Assembly (NCBI RefSeq): GCF_000336955.1
Contig: NZ_AOLI01000017.1
Span: 198,785 to 231,971, forward strand
DNA: 33,187 bases
Origin: Haloferax larsenii JCM 13917
Lineage (GTDB): Archaea; Halobacteriota; Halobacteria; Halobacteriales; Haloferacaceae
Direction of reading: 5' to 3'
How positions within the stretch are numbered: the first letter of the stretch is position 1; each line of letters starts with the position of its first letter. The notes under the pieces are model-generated. The model did not search any database. It saw nothing but the letters and a program-made list of their open reading frames with translations, and was not told the origin of the DNA. The position numbers and the translations under genes are program-made. Positions 1 to 7,082 of this stretch are shown here, in pieces.

Positions 1-62
1 TCGACGGAAACACTTGAGTGGGAACGGGGTGTAGGAGGGCTATAGTGGCCGGATTGGCCATG
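1..62 (+). promoter_or_regulatory. Probable CRISPR leader (3' part only)
   Basis: These bases lie directly before the first perfect repeat and hold no repeat copy, although one would be expected here if the array continued leftward. The degenerate repeats lie at the other end of the array, so this side should be the leader and promoter side. Only its last 62 bases are in the window, so no promoter can be assigned. This is inference from array polarity. Confidence 0.55.
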
Positions 63-802
63 GTTACAGACGAACCCTAGTTGGGTTGAAGCCCCGAAGC
101 CGCACCGTGCGACGTCGAAGTCGACGGTGTTACAGACGAACCCTAGTTGGGTTGAAGCGAAGGGACGGCCTCCGAAGCACAGGGCCTCGCCGGGTTACAG
201 ACGAACCCTAGTTGGGTTGAAGCCTGTTGGGGGCGGTGGGTGCAGCGGCCACGGGCTTGTTACAGACGAACCCTAGTTGGGTTGAAGCGAGCTGGCGTGT
301 CGTGATGACACCGTCGCGAAGACGTTACAGACGAACCCTAGTTGGGTTGAAGCTCCTGGAGGGTGACGATGCAGCGGACGGGCTCGGACAGTTACAGACG
401 AACCCTAGTTGGGTTGAAGCCCCGTCACGGCGGTTGTGACGCCCCTCGGAAGTGTTACAGACGAACCCTAGTTGGGTTGAAGCCAAAATTACATTGCATG
501 GATACCAGACAACGCTGATGTTACAGACGAACCCTAGTTGGGTTGAAGCACCTCAATAAAATCCTCGCCGGGAACTGACCCGTCTAGTTACAGACGAACC
601 CTAGTTGGGTTGAAGCGACGTGGTCGACTTCAAACATGGCGGCGTCCTCGGTTACAGACGAACCCTAGTTGGGTTGAAGCATCCTGAAGCACGGTCGGGC
701 GGTGCAACGCCCGGGTTACAGACGAACCCTAGTTGGGTTAAGCAGCTCCCAGGACGCCGGAAACTACACCGCCGAAGTGTTACAGACGAACTCGAATTGA
801 AG
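63..802 (+). CRISPR. CRISPR array, 12 repeats and 11 spacers, haloarchaeal type I-B-like
   Basis: A 30-base repeat starts at 63, 129, 194, 259, 324, 391, 454, 520, 587 and 651 (all ten identical), then at 715 (29 bases, one G lost near its 3' end) and 779 (strongly decayed). The repeat begins GTTACAGACG and ends GTTGAAGC, and contains an AACCC-TAGTT-GGGTT mini-hairpin. Spacers are 36, 35, 35, 35, 37, 33, 36, 37, 34, 34 and 35 bases. Repeat decay at the right end and the 3' GAAGC, which would give the 8-base crRNA 5' handle, both indicate transcription on the plus strand. The repeat closely resembles Haloferax-type I-B repeats. No cas genes are present in the window, so processing and interference must rely on genes elsewhere. 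Spacer targets cannot be assigned without a search. Confidence 0.97.
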
Positions 803-963
803 AAGACCGAATATCGACAGGTGAACAAGACGAGTTCCTGACGACCGTATGGAAATCCGTGATTTCCGTGACGACGAGATGCGCTGCATCGTGAACCATC
901 TGACTCCCAAATGGGTCGCCATCAATACATCTACAAATCTACACTCTGTAACTGGTTCTTAAT
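803..963. other. Intergenic spacer with a short perfect hairpin
   Basis: No convincing gene is present. A perfect inverted repeat GGAAATC-CGT-GATTTCC lies at 851-867, about 50 bases past the last CRISPR repeat, and could act as a stem-loop at the end of the pre-crRNA. A 37-codon ORF (849-962) overlaps the hairpin, but nothing supports it as a gene. Confidence 0.4.
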
Positions 964-1272
964 ATGACATCAAATCGAACAGGACCACGGAGCCTCAGCC
1001 GCAGTAGTGTACAATGTGCAGGCATCGTGTGTGTCGCTACGGTACTCGTCCCCGTTTTCTTCGTCCTCGTAAGCCTCGCTTTCACCCCTGTCCCACTCTG
1101 GCTGTATGACAATCGCCTTGTTGCAGCACTCGCAGTGGTGTTGGCCGCCGGCGCTGGCTATGGGAGTGCGCGGACCATTGGGACGCCCCGTACGGCGGGC
1201 TGGACCGCACTCCTCATCTGTGTGACTGGGAGTGTCGTTGGCTGGTTCACCATCCGTGCATTCAGGGTCTGA
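964..1272 (+). CDS. Small membrane protein, unknown function (102 aa)
   Basis: I do not recognise this gene. The product has a short polar, Arg/Ser-rich N-terminus (about residues 1-16) and three hydrophobic segments at roughly 17-42, 50-68 and 77-95, so it is probably an integral membrane protein with three helices. Segment two is rich in Ala, Val and Gly. The ATG at 964 follows immediately on a TAA and no clear ribosome site is visible. A long open frame runs through the same DNA on the opposite strand (down from 1656), but its product is low-complexity and Cys/Asp/Glu-rich over this part, so the plus-strand reading is preferred. It stands alone between the CRISPR array and the TBP gene, and no function can be inferred. 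Confidence 0.6.
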   Translation: MTSNRTGPRSLSRSSVQCAGIVCVATVLVPVFFVLVSLAFTPVPLWLYDNRLVAALAVVLAAGAGYGSARTIGTPRTAGWTALLICVTGSVVGWFTIRAFRV

Positions 1273-1569
1273 ACACGTATCGTTCGGCACCTCTGACTGA
1301 GTGCTCGACGTATCGTGTCCGGAGCTCGTCGAACTCTCGGTGTCGTGGCAGTTTACCGATGCGAGCACCGACTTGTGAAACCGAGCGTGCCGCATTTTTG
1401 TGTACCGCTCAGTCACCTCGAAATACGACCGAGATTCCACAGGCAGTATCAAAATCACTCCCGCACAGTCCAGTACTACGTCTGGAACCAACACTAGGAG
1501 AGCGAGCGATAAACCAGGGGCAATCCCTCCCCCGTTTGGTTGTCCGTCGAGACTCTCTTGCTTCGCACA
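1273..1569. other. Intergenic stretch without a supported gene
   Basis: About 300 bases separate the small membrane gene from the TBP promoter. The minus strand stays open here and would encode a short hydrophobic segment, but the frame runs on through the plus-strand gene at 964-1272 and has no good start. I see no RNA gene, repeat or terminator. Confidence 0.4.
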
Positions 1570-1604
1570 ATCGTTTAAGTATGAGTATTTAAAATATAAG
1601 TGTA
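1570..1604 (+). promoter_or_regulatory. Promoter of the TBP paralogue (TATA box, leaderless)
   Basis: TTTAAGTA at 1574-1581 is centred about 28 bases before the ATG at 1605. This is the spacing of an archaeal TATA box that yields a leaderless transcript. A second AT-rich run (TATTTAAAATATAA, 1586-1599) is too close to the start codon to serve the same start site. Confidence 0.55.
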
Positions 1605-2171
1605 ATGTCCCACGAAGCACGCCTCGATTCGCTTGAGATTCAGAACGTGGTTGCATCCAGTGCTGTCGGTCTGGAATTGGATTTGGAGTCGCTCTCGGAC
1701 GACGTCCCCGGAGCGGAGTTCAACCCGGATAACTTCCCTGGATTGGTGTATCGGACCCAAGACCCCAGAGCGGCGAACTTGATTTTCCGATCTGGCAAGA
1801 TTGTGTGTACGGGCGCGAGTAGTGTCGACGAGGTCAATCAGGCGTTAGAACAAGTCTTCGAAGAACTCGGGAGTCTTGGCATCCCAATCGATGGTCGCGA
1901 AGAGGCGACAGTCCAGAACATCGTGTCGAGTGCAGACCTCGGCACGACTCTCAATCTAAATGCGCTCGCGATTGGGCTCGGTCTCGAACATGTCGAATAC
2001 GAACCTGAGCAGTTCCCCGGCCTCGTCTATCGAATCGACGAGCCGAACGTTGTTGTCTTATTGTTCGGCTCGGGGAAAATCGTCATTACGGGGGCGAAGA
2101 AGGTGGAATACGCACGAGAGGCGATTAACGTGGTGAGCGACGAGATTGAATCGCTCGGACTCCTCGGCTGA
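1605..2171 (+). CDS. tbp: TATA-box-binding protein paralogue (TBP)
   Basis: The product is the general transcription factor that binds the archaeal TATA box and recruits TFB and RNA polymerase. It has 188 residues, the normal archaeal TBP length, and shows the two-fold repeat of the saddle fold: FPGLVYR occurs at about 44-50 and 137-143, and GKIVCTGA / GKIVITGA at 64-71 and 157-164. Each repeat ends in a helix (about 73-90 and 166-184). Haloarchaea usually carry several TBP genes, and extra copies often sit on plasmids; this one lies beside a halocin-like gene and a CRISPR array and is probably an accessory paralogue. The start is supported by the TATA box 28 bases upstream. Whether it serves a particular promoter set cannot be read from sequence. 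Confidence 0.95.
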   Translation: MSHEARLDSLEIQNVVASSAVGLELDLESLSDDVPGAEFNPDNFPGLVYRTQDPRAANLIFRSGKIVCTGASSVDEVNQALEQVFEELGSLGIPIDGREEATVQNIVSSADLGTTLNLNALAIGLGLEHVEYEPEQFPGLVYRIDEPNVVVLLFGSGKIVITGAKKVEYAREAINVVSDEIESLGLLG

Positions 2172-2404
2172 GTGGATGGGTCTTCTTCGAGAACGGTGGG
2201 GTGTAGTTCGGATACTAGCAGTTAGTTGCAGTGTACAACCATCAGTCTCTTGTACCGATTTGGGCTGTCGTTGTACTCTGTGCGCATTATTGTTCGTTCG
2301 GGCCACACACCGCTAACCCGACTTGTACGAACTAACTACTGCGTTGTTGACGACCAACTGATTGGGGAAAATTCACAAAATAAATCCCGAGTTGTCGAGC
2401 GAGT

Positions 2405-2425
2405 ACGACACAACCGCTGTGTCGT
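2405..2425 (-). terminator. Hairpin terminator candidate for the halocin operon
   Basis: ACGACACA (2405-2412) and TGTGTCGT (2418-2425) form a perfect 8-bp stem with a 5-base loop. It begins 10 bases beyond the stop codon of the minus-strand gene at 2436-2642. On the minus strand it is followed about 35 bases later by T-rich sequence. The position fits transcript termination of the halocin-like operon. The remaining bases from 2172 to 2404 show no gene. Confidence 0.5.
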
Positions 2426-2435
2426 GCGGTTTCAG

Positions 2436-2642
2436 TTAGTCGTCCGAGCGAACGGAGACGCCTGCATAGTAGGCGACACCGCTGACGATTCCACCGATGG
2501 TTACCTCGATGAGGCTGATACTTGGGTCACGACCAAGGGCGATGAAGGCCGCCAGTAGTAGGAGAGACGACGCTACGGCAACGATTAGGGCCGCCGCTCC
2601 TGCAGGGATGCTCGTTCCGAATCCAGTTTTGACAGTTGCCAT
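2436..2642 (-). CDS. Small membrane protein downstream of halocin precursor (68 aa)
   Basis: The product has two hydrophobic helices (about residues 11-35 and 42-64) joined by a short polar loop, and ends in a charged RSDD tail. It begins 19 bases after the stop of the halocin-C8-like gene, on the same strand, and is followed by a hairpin, so the two are probably cotranscribed. I do not recognise a family. Its place in the operon makes a role in producer immunity, export or membrane anchoring reasonable, but that is inference only. In the known halocin C8 system the immunity function lies in the N-terminal part of the precursor itself, so this protein may be an additional factor or unrelated. 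Confidence 0.65.
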   Translation of the reverse strand: MATVKTGFGTSIPAGAAALIVAVASSLLLLAAFIALGRDPSISLIEVTIGGIVSGVAYYAGVSVRSDD

Positions 2643-2661
2643 CGTTCAGAGTTTGCCCGTG

Positions 2662-3594
2662 TTAGATGTACGGTATATCGACGTTGATGATGTCTCCGCT
2701 CTCGTTCGGGCCACAGACATCGAGTCCAGACGACTTACAGATCGTCGCAGCTAGGTCGTCACCACAGCCCGAGGCTTTCTCAGCGACGTAGCAGACGGCT
2801 TTGACGAATGTGACACACCCAACTGCACCGACGACGCTGATTCCGAGCAGTCCACACAGGAACCCACCGAACGCGCCACAGACATTGCGACAGATGAGCT
2901 TCGAAGCGTAGTAACAACCACTACACGAACTGATGTTTAGTACGTCCGGGAGGTCTGGGTAGTTGACCTGCGTACTGACGTCTTGTGCCGAGACACCTTG
3001 TGCACTCTGTCCCTTACTAAGGTCGTCGATGAGCGTCCGAACTGCCTTCTCGTTCGGCTTCGATGTCGTTTTGGTAAATGGGCCGTCAGTCTCCTCAGCA
3101 GTACTCGAAGCGACGCCCGATTTCGTTTCAGCGGAGTCGTCGCCTAAGAGATCGTACCGTTCGAGTTTCTTGAATACACCATCCTCGTGGTAATGCTCGA
3201 CGTCGAGTTCGGCGACAACTATCTCGTGAGATTCGGAGTCCCGTCCGAGGATGATTCCCGCGCGGGTGTTCTCTTCTGCATCCTGTAGTTCGTACGAGGC
3301 GACCTCACGCTTGAAGTCCTCCGCGTCGACACTACCGACGTTGAGTTCGGACTTCCCCCAACTGAACGAGTATCCAAGCTCCTTTGCCTTCTTACGTAGT
3401 TGCTTGAACTCGTCGGTCTTTGCAATCGCCTGTGCGATTTTCTTTTTCTTCTTTCCGTCGTGTATCGTGACCGGGTCTGGATTATCTCCCTTTGCGGCCG
3501 CGACTGAGACATTTAGCGTCGACCCGATACCAACCGAACCCAGTGCTGCCATCCCTTTCAGTACCTTTCGCCGATTGGGTTTTTTATCTGTCAT
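2662..3594 (-). CDS. Halocin C8-like precursor protein (Tat-exported antimicrobial pre-pro-peptide)
   Basis: The product is a 310-residue precursor resembling halocin C8. The N-terminus has a twin-arginine signal (NRRKVLKGM at 7-15, then a hydrophobic stretch to about 34). Residues 40-215 form a hydrophilic, charged region equivalent to the halocin C8 immunity part. The C-terminal ~95 residues hold ten cysteines (224, 227, 235, 239, 247, 260, 268, 277, 286, 294) around a hydrophobic core with GGFLCGLLGIS at 243-253 and SGCGD at 275-279. Cys number, spacing and these motifs match mature halocin C8, a disulfide-rich peptide that kills related haloarchaea. Cleavage would be expected somewhere in 205-222, though no protease gene is adjacent. 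Unlike halocin C8, about 16 residues follow the last Cys. The small membrane gene 19 bases downstream is probably in the same operon. Family assignment is strong; activity is inferred. Confidence 0.9.
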   Translation of the reverse strand: MTDKKPNRRKVLKGMAALGSVGIGSTLNVSVAAAKGDNPDPVTIHDGKKKKKIAQAIAKTDEFKQLRKKAKELGYSFSWGKSELNVGSVDAEDFKREVASYELQDAEENTRAGIILGRDSESHEIVVAELDVEHYHEDGVFKKLERYDLLGDDSAETKSGVASSTAEETDGPFTKTTSKPNEKAVRTLIDDLSKGQSAQGVSAQDVSTQVNYPDLPDVLNISSCSGCYYASKLICRNVCGAFGGFLCGLLGISVVGAVGCVTFVKAVCYVAEKASGCGDDLAATICKSSGLDVCGPNESGDIINVDIPYI

Positions 3595-3649
3595 CTACAG
3601 CCGAATCGTGATACTCCAGTAACATAATAGTCTCCAATTCCTGTCAATG

Positions 3650-3687
3650 AAAAAGATATATGTGTGGCGAGAAGGAAATGTGAATAA
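3650..3687 (+). promoter_or_regulatory. Promoter for the small gene at 3688
   Basis: A-rich sequence leading into GATATATG at 3655-3662 looks like a BRE/TATA pair, centred about 30 bases before the ATG at 3688. This suggests a leaderless or nearly leaderless transcript. The 93-base gap to the divergent halocin-like gene must hold both promoters. For the minus strand the best AT-rich candidate is around 3630-3640. Confidence 0.45.
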
Positions 3688-3915
3688 ATGGTGACCAATC
3701 TAAACCGAACGGTACGAGTCTATGGCTCGATTCTCGTTCTCACGACCGGACTTCTCTGCGGTGGTTTGACTGTCGCCTTATTCATCTCCGCCTCTTGGGT
3801 GGTTGAAACGCTCGGCTTGGTTGGATTCGGAATATATGTGGTTACAACCTTCGTCTGTGCAATCCTCTCGTTCATGTTCGACCTCATTGGAAACGCCAAA
3901 GAGGCGTTCGCCTAG
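3688..3915 (+). CDS. Small two-helix membrane protein divergent from halocin gene (75 aa)
   Basis: The product has two strong hydrophobic helices, about residues 13-35 and 40-66, and a short charged C-terminus (NAKEAFA). No family is recognised. The gene has its own TATA-like element and is transcribed away from the halocin-C8-like precursor, separated by only 93 bases. Small hydrophobic proteins beside bacteriocin genes are often immunity or accessory factors, so it is a second candidate for such a role, but there is no direct sequence evidence. The start at 3688 is favoured by the TATA spacing. Just after its stop the remnant of a tnpB element begins, so the right boundary may be an insertion scar. 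Confidence 0.6.
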   Translation: MVTNLNRTVRVYGSILVLTTGLLCGGLTVALFISASWVVETLGLVGFGIYVVTTFVCAILSFMFDLIGNAKEAFA

Positions 3916-3952
3916 AGAATCTGCTGATGCTTACCGGTCCTATTGAGAGCTT

Positions 3953-4075
3953 CGTCGCGGCCATGTCGACGAATGGACCGCAACACGCGGTGAGATATTC
4001 GAATCTGTCGCGACTGCCGACGCTGATTTAAACGGTGACAAGCAGAATTCCACGGGTCACCGCACCCGTGGATGA
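3953..4075 (+). pseudogene. tnpB (IS200/IS605 family) 3' fragment
   Basis: Only about the last 40 codons of a TnpB-type protein can be read. The segment GHVDEWTATRGEIFE, followed by DADLNGD, corresponds to the C-terminal zinc-ribbon and the DADLN-type motif of the RuvC III region. The Cys residues of the zinc ribbon are gone (for example FESVA where FECVEC is usual), so this is decayed. No upstream part of the gene is present. The frame ends at the TGA at 4073-4075, inside a hairpin typical of the element end. Haloarchaeal IS1341-type elements end this way. The assignment rests on the motif plus the characteristic right-end sequence that follows. Confidence 0.7.
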
Positions 4076-4187
4076 ATGCGACAATCGCCCGACTTAAATC
4101 CAATCTTCAACTGAAAGTAGGCGCTAAGTCCCCTTCCTCAAGGAGCGAACCGCGTTAGCGGTGAGCGAGTAGGGTGGGGTAGTTCAC
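4050..4187 (+). mobile_element. Right end of a tnpB element, with omega-RNA-like structure
   Basis: The stretch contains a perfect hairpin CCACGGGT-CACCGC-ACCCGTGG (4050-4071), a second hairpin ACCGC-GTTA-GCGGT (4149-4162), and the run GAGCGAGTAGGGTGGGG before AGTTCAC at 4181-4187. I recognise this as the usual right end of haloarchaeal IS200/IS605 tnpB elements, the part that forms the scaffold of the TnpB guide RNA (omega RNA). In active elements the guide would be read from the sequence just after 4187. No left end is present, so this is a remnant; any RNA expression is untested. Confidence 0.65.
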
Positions 4188-4327
4188 CGGACCTCTCACC
4201 AGAACTGGACACCGTCATACTCTCCGGCTCTCACGAGTTCCGACCCGTCGAATGGGCCGTATAGCTACCACGTACACCGGTGCGGTCTCCAGCAAAAGCT
4301 ACCACGGAGGGGCCGCTATGTGGGGTC

Positions 4328-4690
4328 ATGTCAGGAATTGTGTTCTTCAAAACTCGGAATCGGGACAAAGTATCCCAGTGGTACCAAGAGAACATCGACG
4401 CCGACGTCTGACTCGAACAAACTGGATGTACCATTCTCAATTCGGGCGAGTTCAGGTTCGGCTTCTGTGACGGTGAAGAGACTGAGACTGATGGGGTTCT
4501 GACATTCGTGTACGACGATGAGGAGACAGTCGACGAAATGCACGAACGACTCGGCGACGCCGTCCGCGAGAATCCTCACGAGAACGAACAGTATCAGATA
4601 TACCAGTTCTTCGCTGAAGACCCGGATGGACGCACCGTCGAGGTCCAGACGTTTCTTCACGATACTCCAGCCGTTGGCAACTACGCCTGA
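4328..4690 (+). pseudogene. VOC/glyoxalase-fold protein gene interrupted by one in-frame TGA
   Basis: From the ATG at 4328 the frame reads through 27 codons to a TGA at 4409-4411, then stays open with haloarchaeal codon use to the TGA at 4688-4690, giving a 120-codon gene. The N-part (SGIVFFKTRN, WYQENIDADV) and the C-part (YQIYQFFAEDPDGRTVEVQTF) are the two ends of a single vicinal-oxygen-chelate domain, a fold of metal-dependent lyases, dioxygenases and resistance proteins. The stop replaces what is probably a Trp codon (TGG to TGA). No frameshift is needed, so the lesion looks recent. A short downstream piece could start at the ATG at 4508, but it would lack half the domain. Nearest neighbours are the tnpB scar and a cyclophilin gene. 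Confidence 0.75.
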
Positions 4691-4762
4691 ATACTGTCGC
4701 GTCTCGCTGAACCGCTGTTCCCGACCGCTACGTTCATCATTTCTTGTCTTCAAGCAGAGCCA

Positions 4763-5428
4763 ATGGAAGTACGACGGCGCTCTCTCCTCGCGCTCGCTGC
4801 GGCTGGAGTTGGCGGAACCCTCGCTGGGTGCACGACGAGTAACGAGTCCACGGAGAGTGAGGGCTCCACCGAAACCGAAGCGTCCGACCCCACTGAGTCA
4901 ACTCACACGAGTGAGCAGACCACGGCAACGTTGCGAACGACCAAAGGCGACATCGTAGTCGAACTCTACGCGAATCGCGCACCCCGAACGGTCGATAACT
5001 TCGTCGGCCTCGCTACCGGTTCGAAGACGTGGGTCGACCCCCAAACTGGCGAGTCGGTCGACGGCGAACCGCTCTACGAGGATGTCCTTTTCCACCGGGT
5101 CATCGACGACTTCATGATTCAGACCGGCGACCCGACCGGAACCGGTCGCGGCGGCCCAGGCTACCAGTTTGACGATGAATTCCACGAGGAACTCCGACAC
5201 GACGGCCCCGGTGTGGTTTCGATGGCCAACGCCGGCCCCGACACGAACGGCTCGCAGTTCTTCATCACGCTCGCCGCACAGCCGCACCTCGACGGGAAGC
5301 ACGCTGTCTTCGGGCAAGTCGTCGACGGGATGGATGTCGTCGAGGCGATTGGAGCGGTCGAAACCGACGGCGCTGACCGCCCGGTCAACGACGTGCTTTT
5401 GGAGTCGGTGACAATCGAGACCGAATGA
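4763..5428 (+). CDS. Peptidyl-prolyl cis-trans isomerase, cyclophilin type, lipoprotein
   Basis: The product catalyses cis-trans isomerisation of proline peptide bonds and helps folding of exported proteins outside the cell. Residues 3-23 form a Tat-like lipoprotein signal (RRRSLL, lipobox LAGC with Cys23), followed by a Ser/Thr/Glu-rich linker to about 52. The cyclophilin domain fills 54-221. Visible signatures are FHRVI (110-114), [12 protein letters not shown] (117-128) and the [13 protein letters not shown] segment (about 156-168). The Arg of FHRVI, Phe-Met-Gln of FMIQ and the SQFF motif are the usual active-site residues and are all intact. The length (221 aa) is normal for prokaryotic cyclophilin plus signal. 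It is convergent with the rhomboid gene, with only three bases between the stops. Confidence 0.93.
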   Translation: MEVRRRSLLALAAAGVGGTLAGCTTSNESTESEGSTETEASDPTESTHTSEQTTATLRTTKGDIVVELYANRAPRTVDNFVGLATGSKTWVDPQTGESVDGEPLYEDVLFHRVIDDFMIQTGDPTGTGRGGPGYQFDDEFHEELRHDGPGVVSMANAGPDTNGSQFFITLAAQPHLDGKHAVFGQVVDGMDVVEAIGAVETDGADRPVNDVLLESVTIETE

Positions 5429-5431
5429 AGG

Positions 5432-6067
5432 CTATACGTGCAACAGCCTGAATCGTCCAGCGACTAGCCCAATCGTCACTCCGGTAAAGTGAGCCACGAG
5501 CGCACTCCCCGGCGCGCTGTATTGCAGTGTGAGCACGAGGGCAACCACGACGAGCACAACCCCGATAGCCCACCGTGGAACGCGCAAACGGTCGACGATA
5601 CCCTTCGTGAGGATGTTCGACGTCAGAACGTAGCCGACAAGCGCGAACACGGCACCACTTGCACCGAGGACGCCAATCGGCAGGCCAAACAGAGACAGTG
5701 CGAGGACTTGAACCGCGCCAGCTATTCCCCCGGTGACGACGAAATAGAGGTGAAACCGCCCCCACGATGTCGACATCGCCACCAATCCCCCAGCTACCAC
5801 GAGTACTACTGCGTTACCGAAGAGGTGCGCCGGCCCGATGTGTGCATACACACTCGTGACGAGCGTCCAGGGGTGGGCGCTCAAGGGCGCGGTGAGGACA
5901 AACAAATCACGACCGAAACCTGCAACCACAGACACCCACGTTGCCAACGAGACACTGACCATCAAAACGAGCGTCTGCACGACGGGGTTCCGCACAATCG
6001 CCCCCACAAGCGTTTCGTCGGCTCCCGGATTGGAATTGTTCACGACGGGACTGTACTCATCTGCCAT
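5432..6067 (-). CDS. Rhomboid-family intramembrane serine protease
   Basis: The product is a 211-residue polytopic membrane protein with about six helices. The rhomboid hallmarks are present: HLFGN at 81-85 (the His/Asn of helix 2), GASG at 135-138 with the catalytic Ser137, and AHFTG at 192-196 with the catalytic His193, one turn before a Gly-rich helix (IGLVAG). Rhomboids cut single-span membrane proteins within the bilayer. The start ATG at 6067 gives a polar N-terminal tail of about 27 residues before the first helix. The gene stands alone on the minus strand and is convergent with the cyclophilin gene. Substrate unknown; archaeal rhomboids have been tied to surface glycoprotein processing, but nothing here shows that. 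Confidence 0.88.
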   Translation of the reverse strand: MADEYSPVVNNSNPGADETLVGAIVRNPVVQTLVLMVSVSLATWVSVVAGFGRDLFVLTAPLSAHPWTLVTSVYAHIGPAHLFGNAVVLVVAGGLVAMSTSWGRFHLYFVVTGGIAGAVQVLALSLFGLPIGVLGASGAVFALVGYVLTSNILTKGIVDRLRVPRWAIGVVLVVVALVLTLQYSAPGSALVAHFTGVTIGLVAGRFRLLHV

Positions 6068-6198
6068 TGGTGAGCATACTGGCCAGAATCGAATAAGTGT
6101 AGCTCAGCCATTCCGCGGTATTTTACCCAAGAGTCGAGTTCGGGGCGTAACAGTACAGACCGGTAACATATTCGTGGATGGGCCCGCTTATTTAACGG

Positions 6199-6618
6199 AT
6201 GGTGTCCCTCCAACCAAGAAAACCGGTAACGAAGGAATCGGTTTCAACTGGTCTCCTCACTGGATTGGTTCACGTCGTCCTTGCAGCCGTTTTATGGAAT
6301 GCGTTTGGTTTTGAAGACTTAGTTGCTACATTTGGTGCTGAACCGCTGTATGTCACCTACATAGTGGTCGGCATGTTCGTCGTTGGGTTCGTCCCTGCCT
6401 TCCTGTATGCTCGGTATCGGACGTTCTCGCCGATTGTTGCTACGGGAGGACTGTTGGGGGTGACCGCTTTTGCGACGTGGCAAACTGTTCAGTCTGGTTC
6501 CACACCGGTGGACCCAACCCCATTCGGGTGGTACATGCTGCTCTGGATTGGGGTTCTGGTTCTCGACGCTGCCCTTGGTGGCGTCGAGTTCTGGGTGTGG
6601 CGTTCATCGAATAACTAA
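6199..6618 (+). CDS. Four-helix membrane protein, unknown function (139 aa)
   Basis: The product has four hydrophobic segments at roughly 16-36, 50-70, 80-98 and 110-133, with a basic N-terminus (QPRKPVTKE) and short loops. I do not recognise a family. An AT-rich ACATATTC around 6167-6174 lies about 29 bases upstream of the ATG at 6199, which fits a leaderless start, and a second AT-rich run (CTTATTTAAC) lies closer in. The gene is followed by a region of broken genes on the opposite strand. Codon use is ordinary for haloarchaea. Confidence 0.7.
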   Translation: MVSLQPRKPVTKESVSTGLLTGLVHVVLAAVLWNAFGFEDLVATFGAEPLYVTYIVVGMFVVGFVPAFLYARYRTFSPIVATGGLLGVTAFATWQTVQSGSTPVDPTPFGWYMLLWIGVLVLDAALGGVEFWVWRSSNN

Positions 6619-6754
6619 GAGAAAACTGTTCAGCTTTTCAGTCAGCTTCAGTCGTATCCGTGAGTATTTTCGATCGCCAGCCAACACCACCGCACTACGA
6701 GAGTTGGCAGGGGTTACGTCCGGCGCATCGATCCCCGGCAGCGGGTTCGACGTA

Positions 6755-7078
6755 TCAGCCGTCTCGAAGGCAGCTCGAAGATTCGACCGGGAGCGTACCG
6801 ATGTGTTCGACCAGATAGGAGTACGACTCCGAGAACAGGTTCGCCGCGACGATGAACACGAGGTGGGCGGTTCCACCAGTGGTACCGTTGGCGGGGACGA
6901 ACGGCGCTAAAACAGTGCCTTTGTCCCCTGCGAAAAGCGTCGTCGTCAGGAGTTCGAGCCAGTACAGCGCCAAGAGAACGTCCAGCCCCCAGTTCCAAAA
7001 CGCGATGCCACCGAGCGGAACGAGATTGCTCCCGGCGACGAGTGTGACTCCGACGAGCTCGGGGGGACGGGAGCCGGT
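6755..7078 (-). pseudogene. Membrane protein fragment (DUF6498-like), joined to the M48 fragment
   Basis: Read on the minus strand in the third frame relative to the M48 fragment, this piece encodes two or three hydrophobic segments. These include GSNLVPLGGIAFWNWGLDVL followed by LALYWLELLTT, which resemble the N-terminal helices of haloarchaeal DUF6498 proteins (GSNL, then the YWLE motif). A later stretch, HLVFIVAANLFSESYSYLVE, also looks like coding sequence. There is no good start codon, and the frame abuts the M48 fragment with a frame change near 7080. Below 6755 the frame is lost. The family call is tentative; the impression of decayed coding sequence is stronger. From 6619 to 6754 nothing can be assigned. 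Confidence 0.4.
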
Positions 7079-7082
7079 TCCT

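Noticed and set aside
354-390. Spacers 3 and 5 share a GCAGCGG core and could target related sequences.
   Set aside because: The shared run is short and common in high-GC DNA; without a search there is no support.
227-841. Open frames inside the CRISPR array (for example 227-439 and 620-841).
   Set aside because: They translate repeats and spacers; the recurring peptide comes from the repeat sequence.
849-962. A 37-codon ORF between the CRISPR array and the gene at 964.
   Set aside because: Too short, no family, no promoter, and it overlaps the hairpin at 851-867.
970-1656. Long minus-strand frame of 228 codons opposite the small membrane gene.
   Set aside because: Over 970-1272 it gives Cys/Asp/Glu-rich low-complexity sequence, a typical shadow of a hydrophobic gene; the plus strand gives clean membrane helices. 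The part above 1273 lacks a good start.
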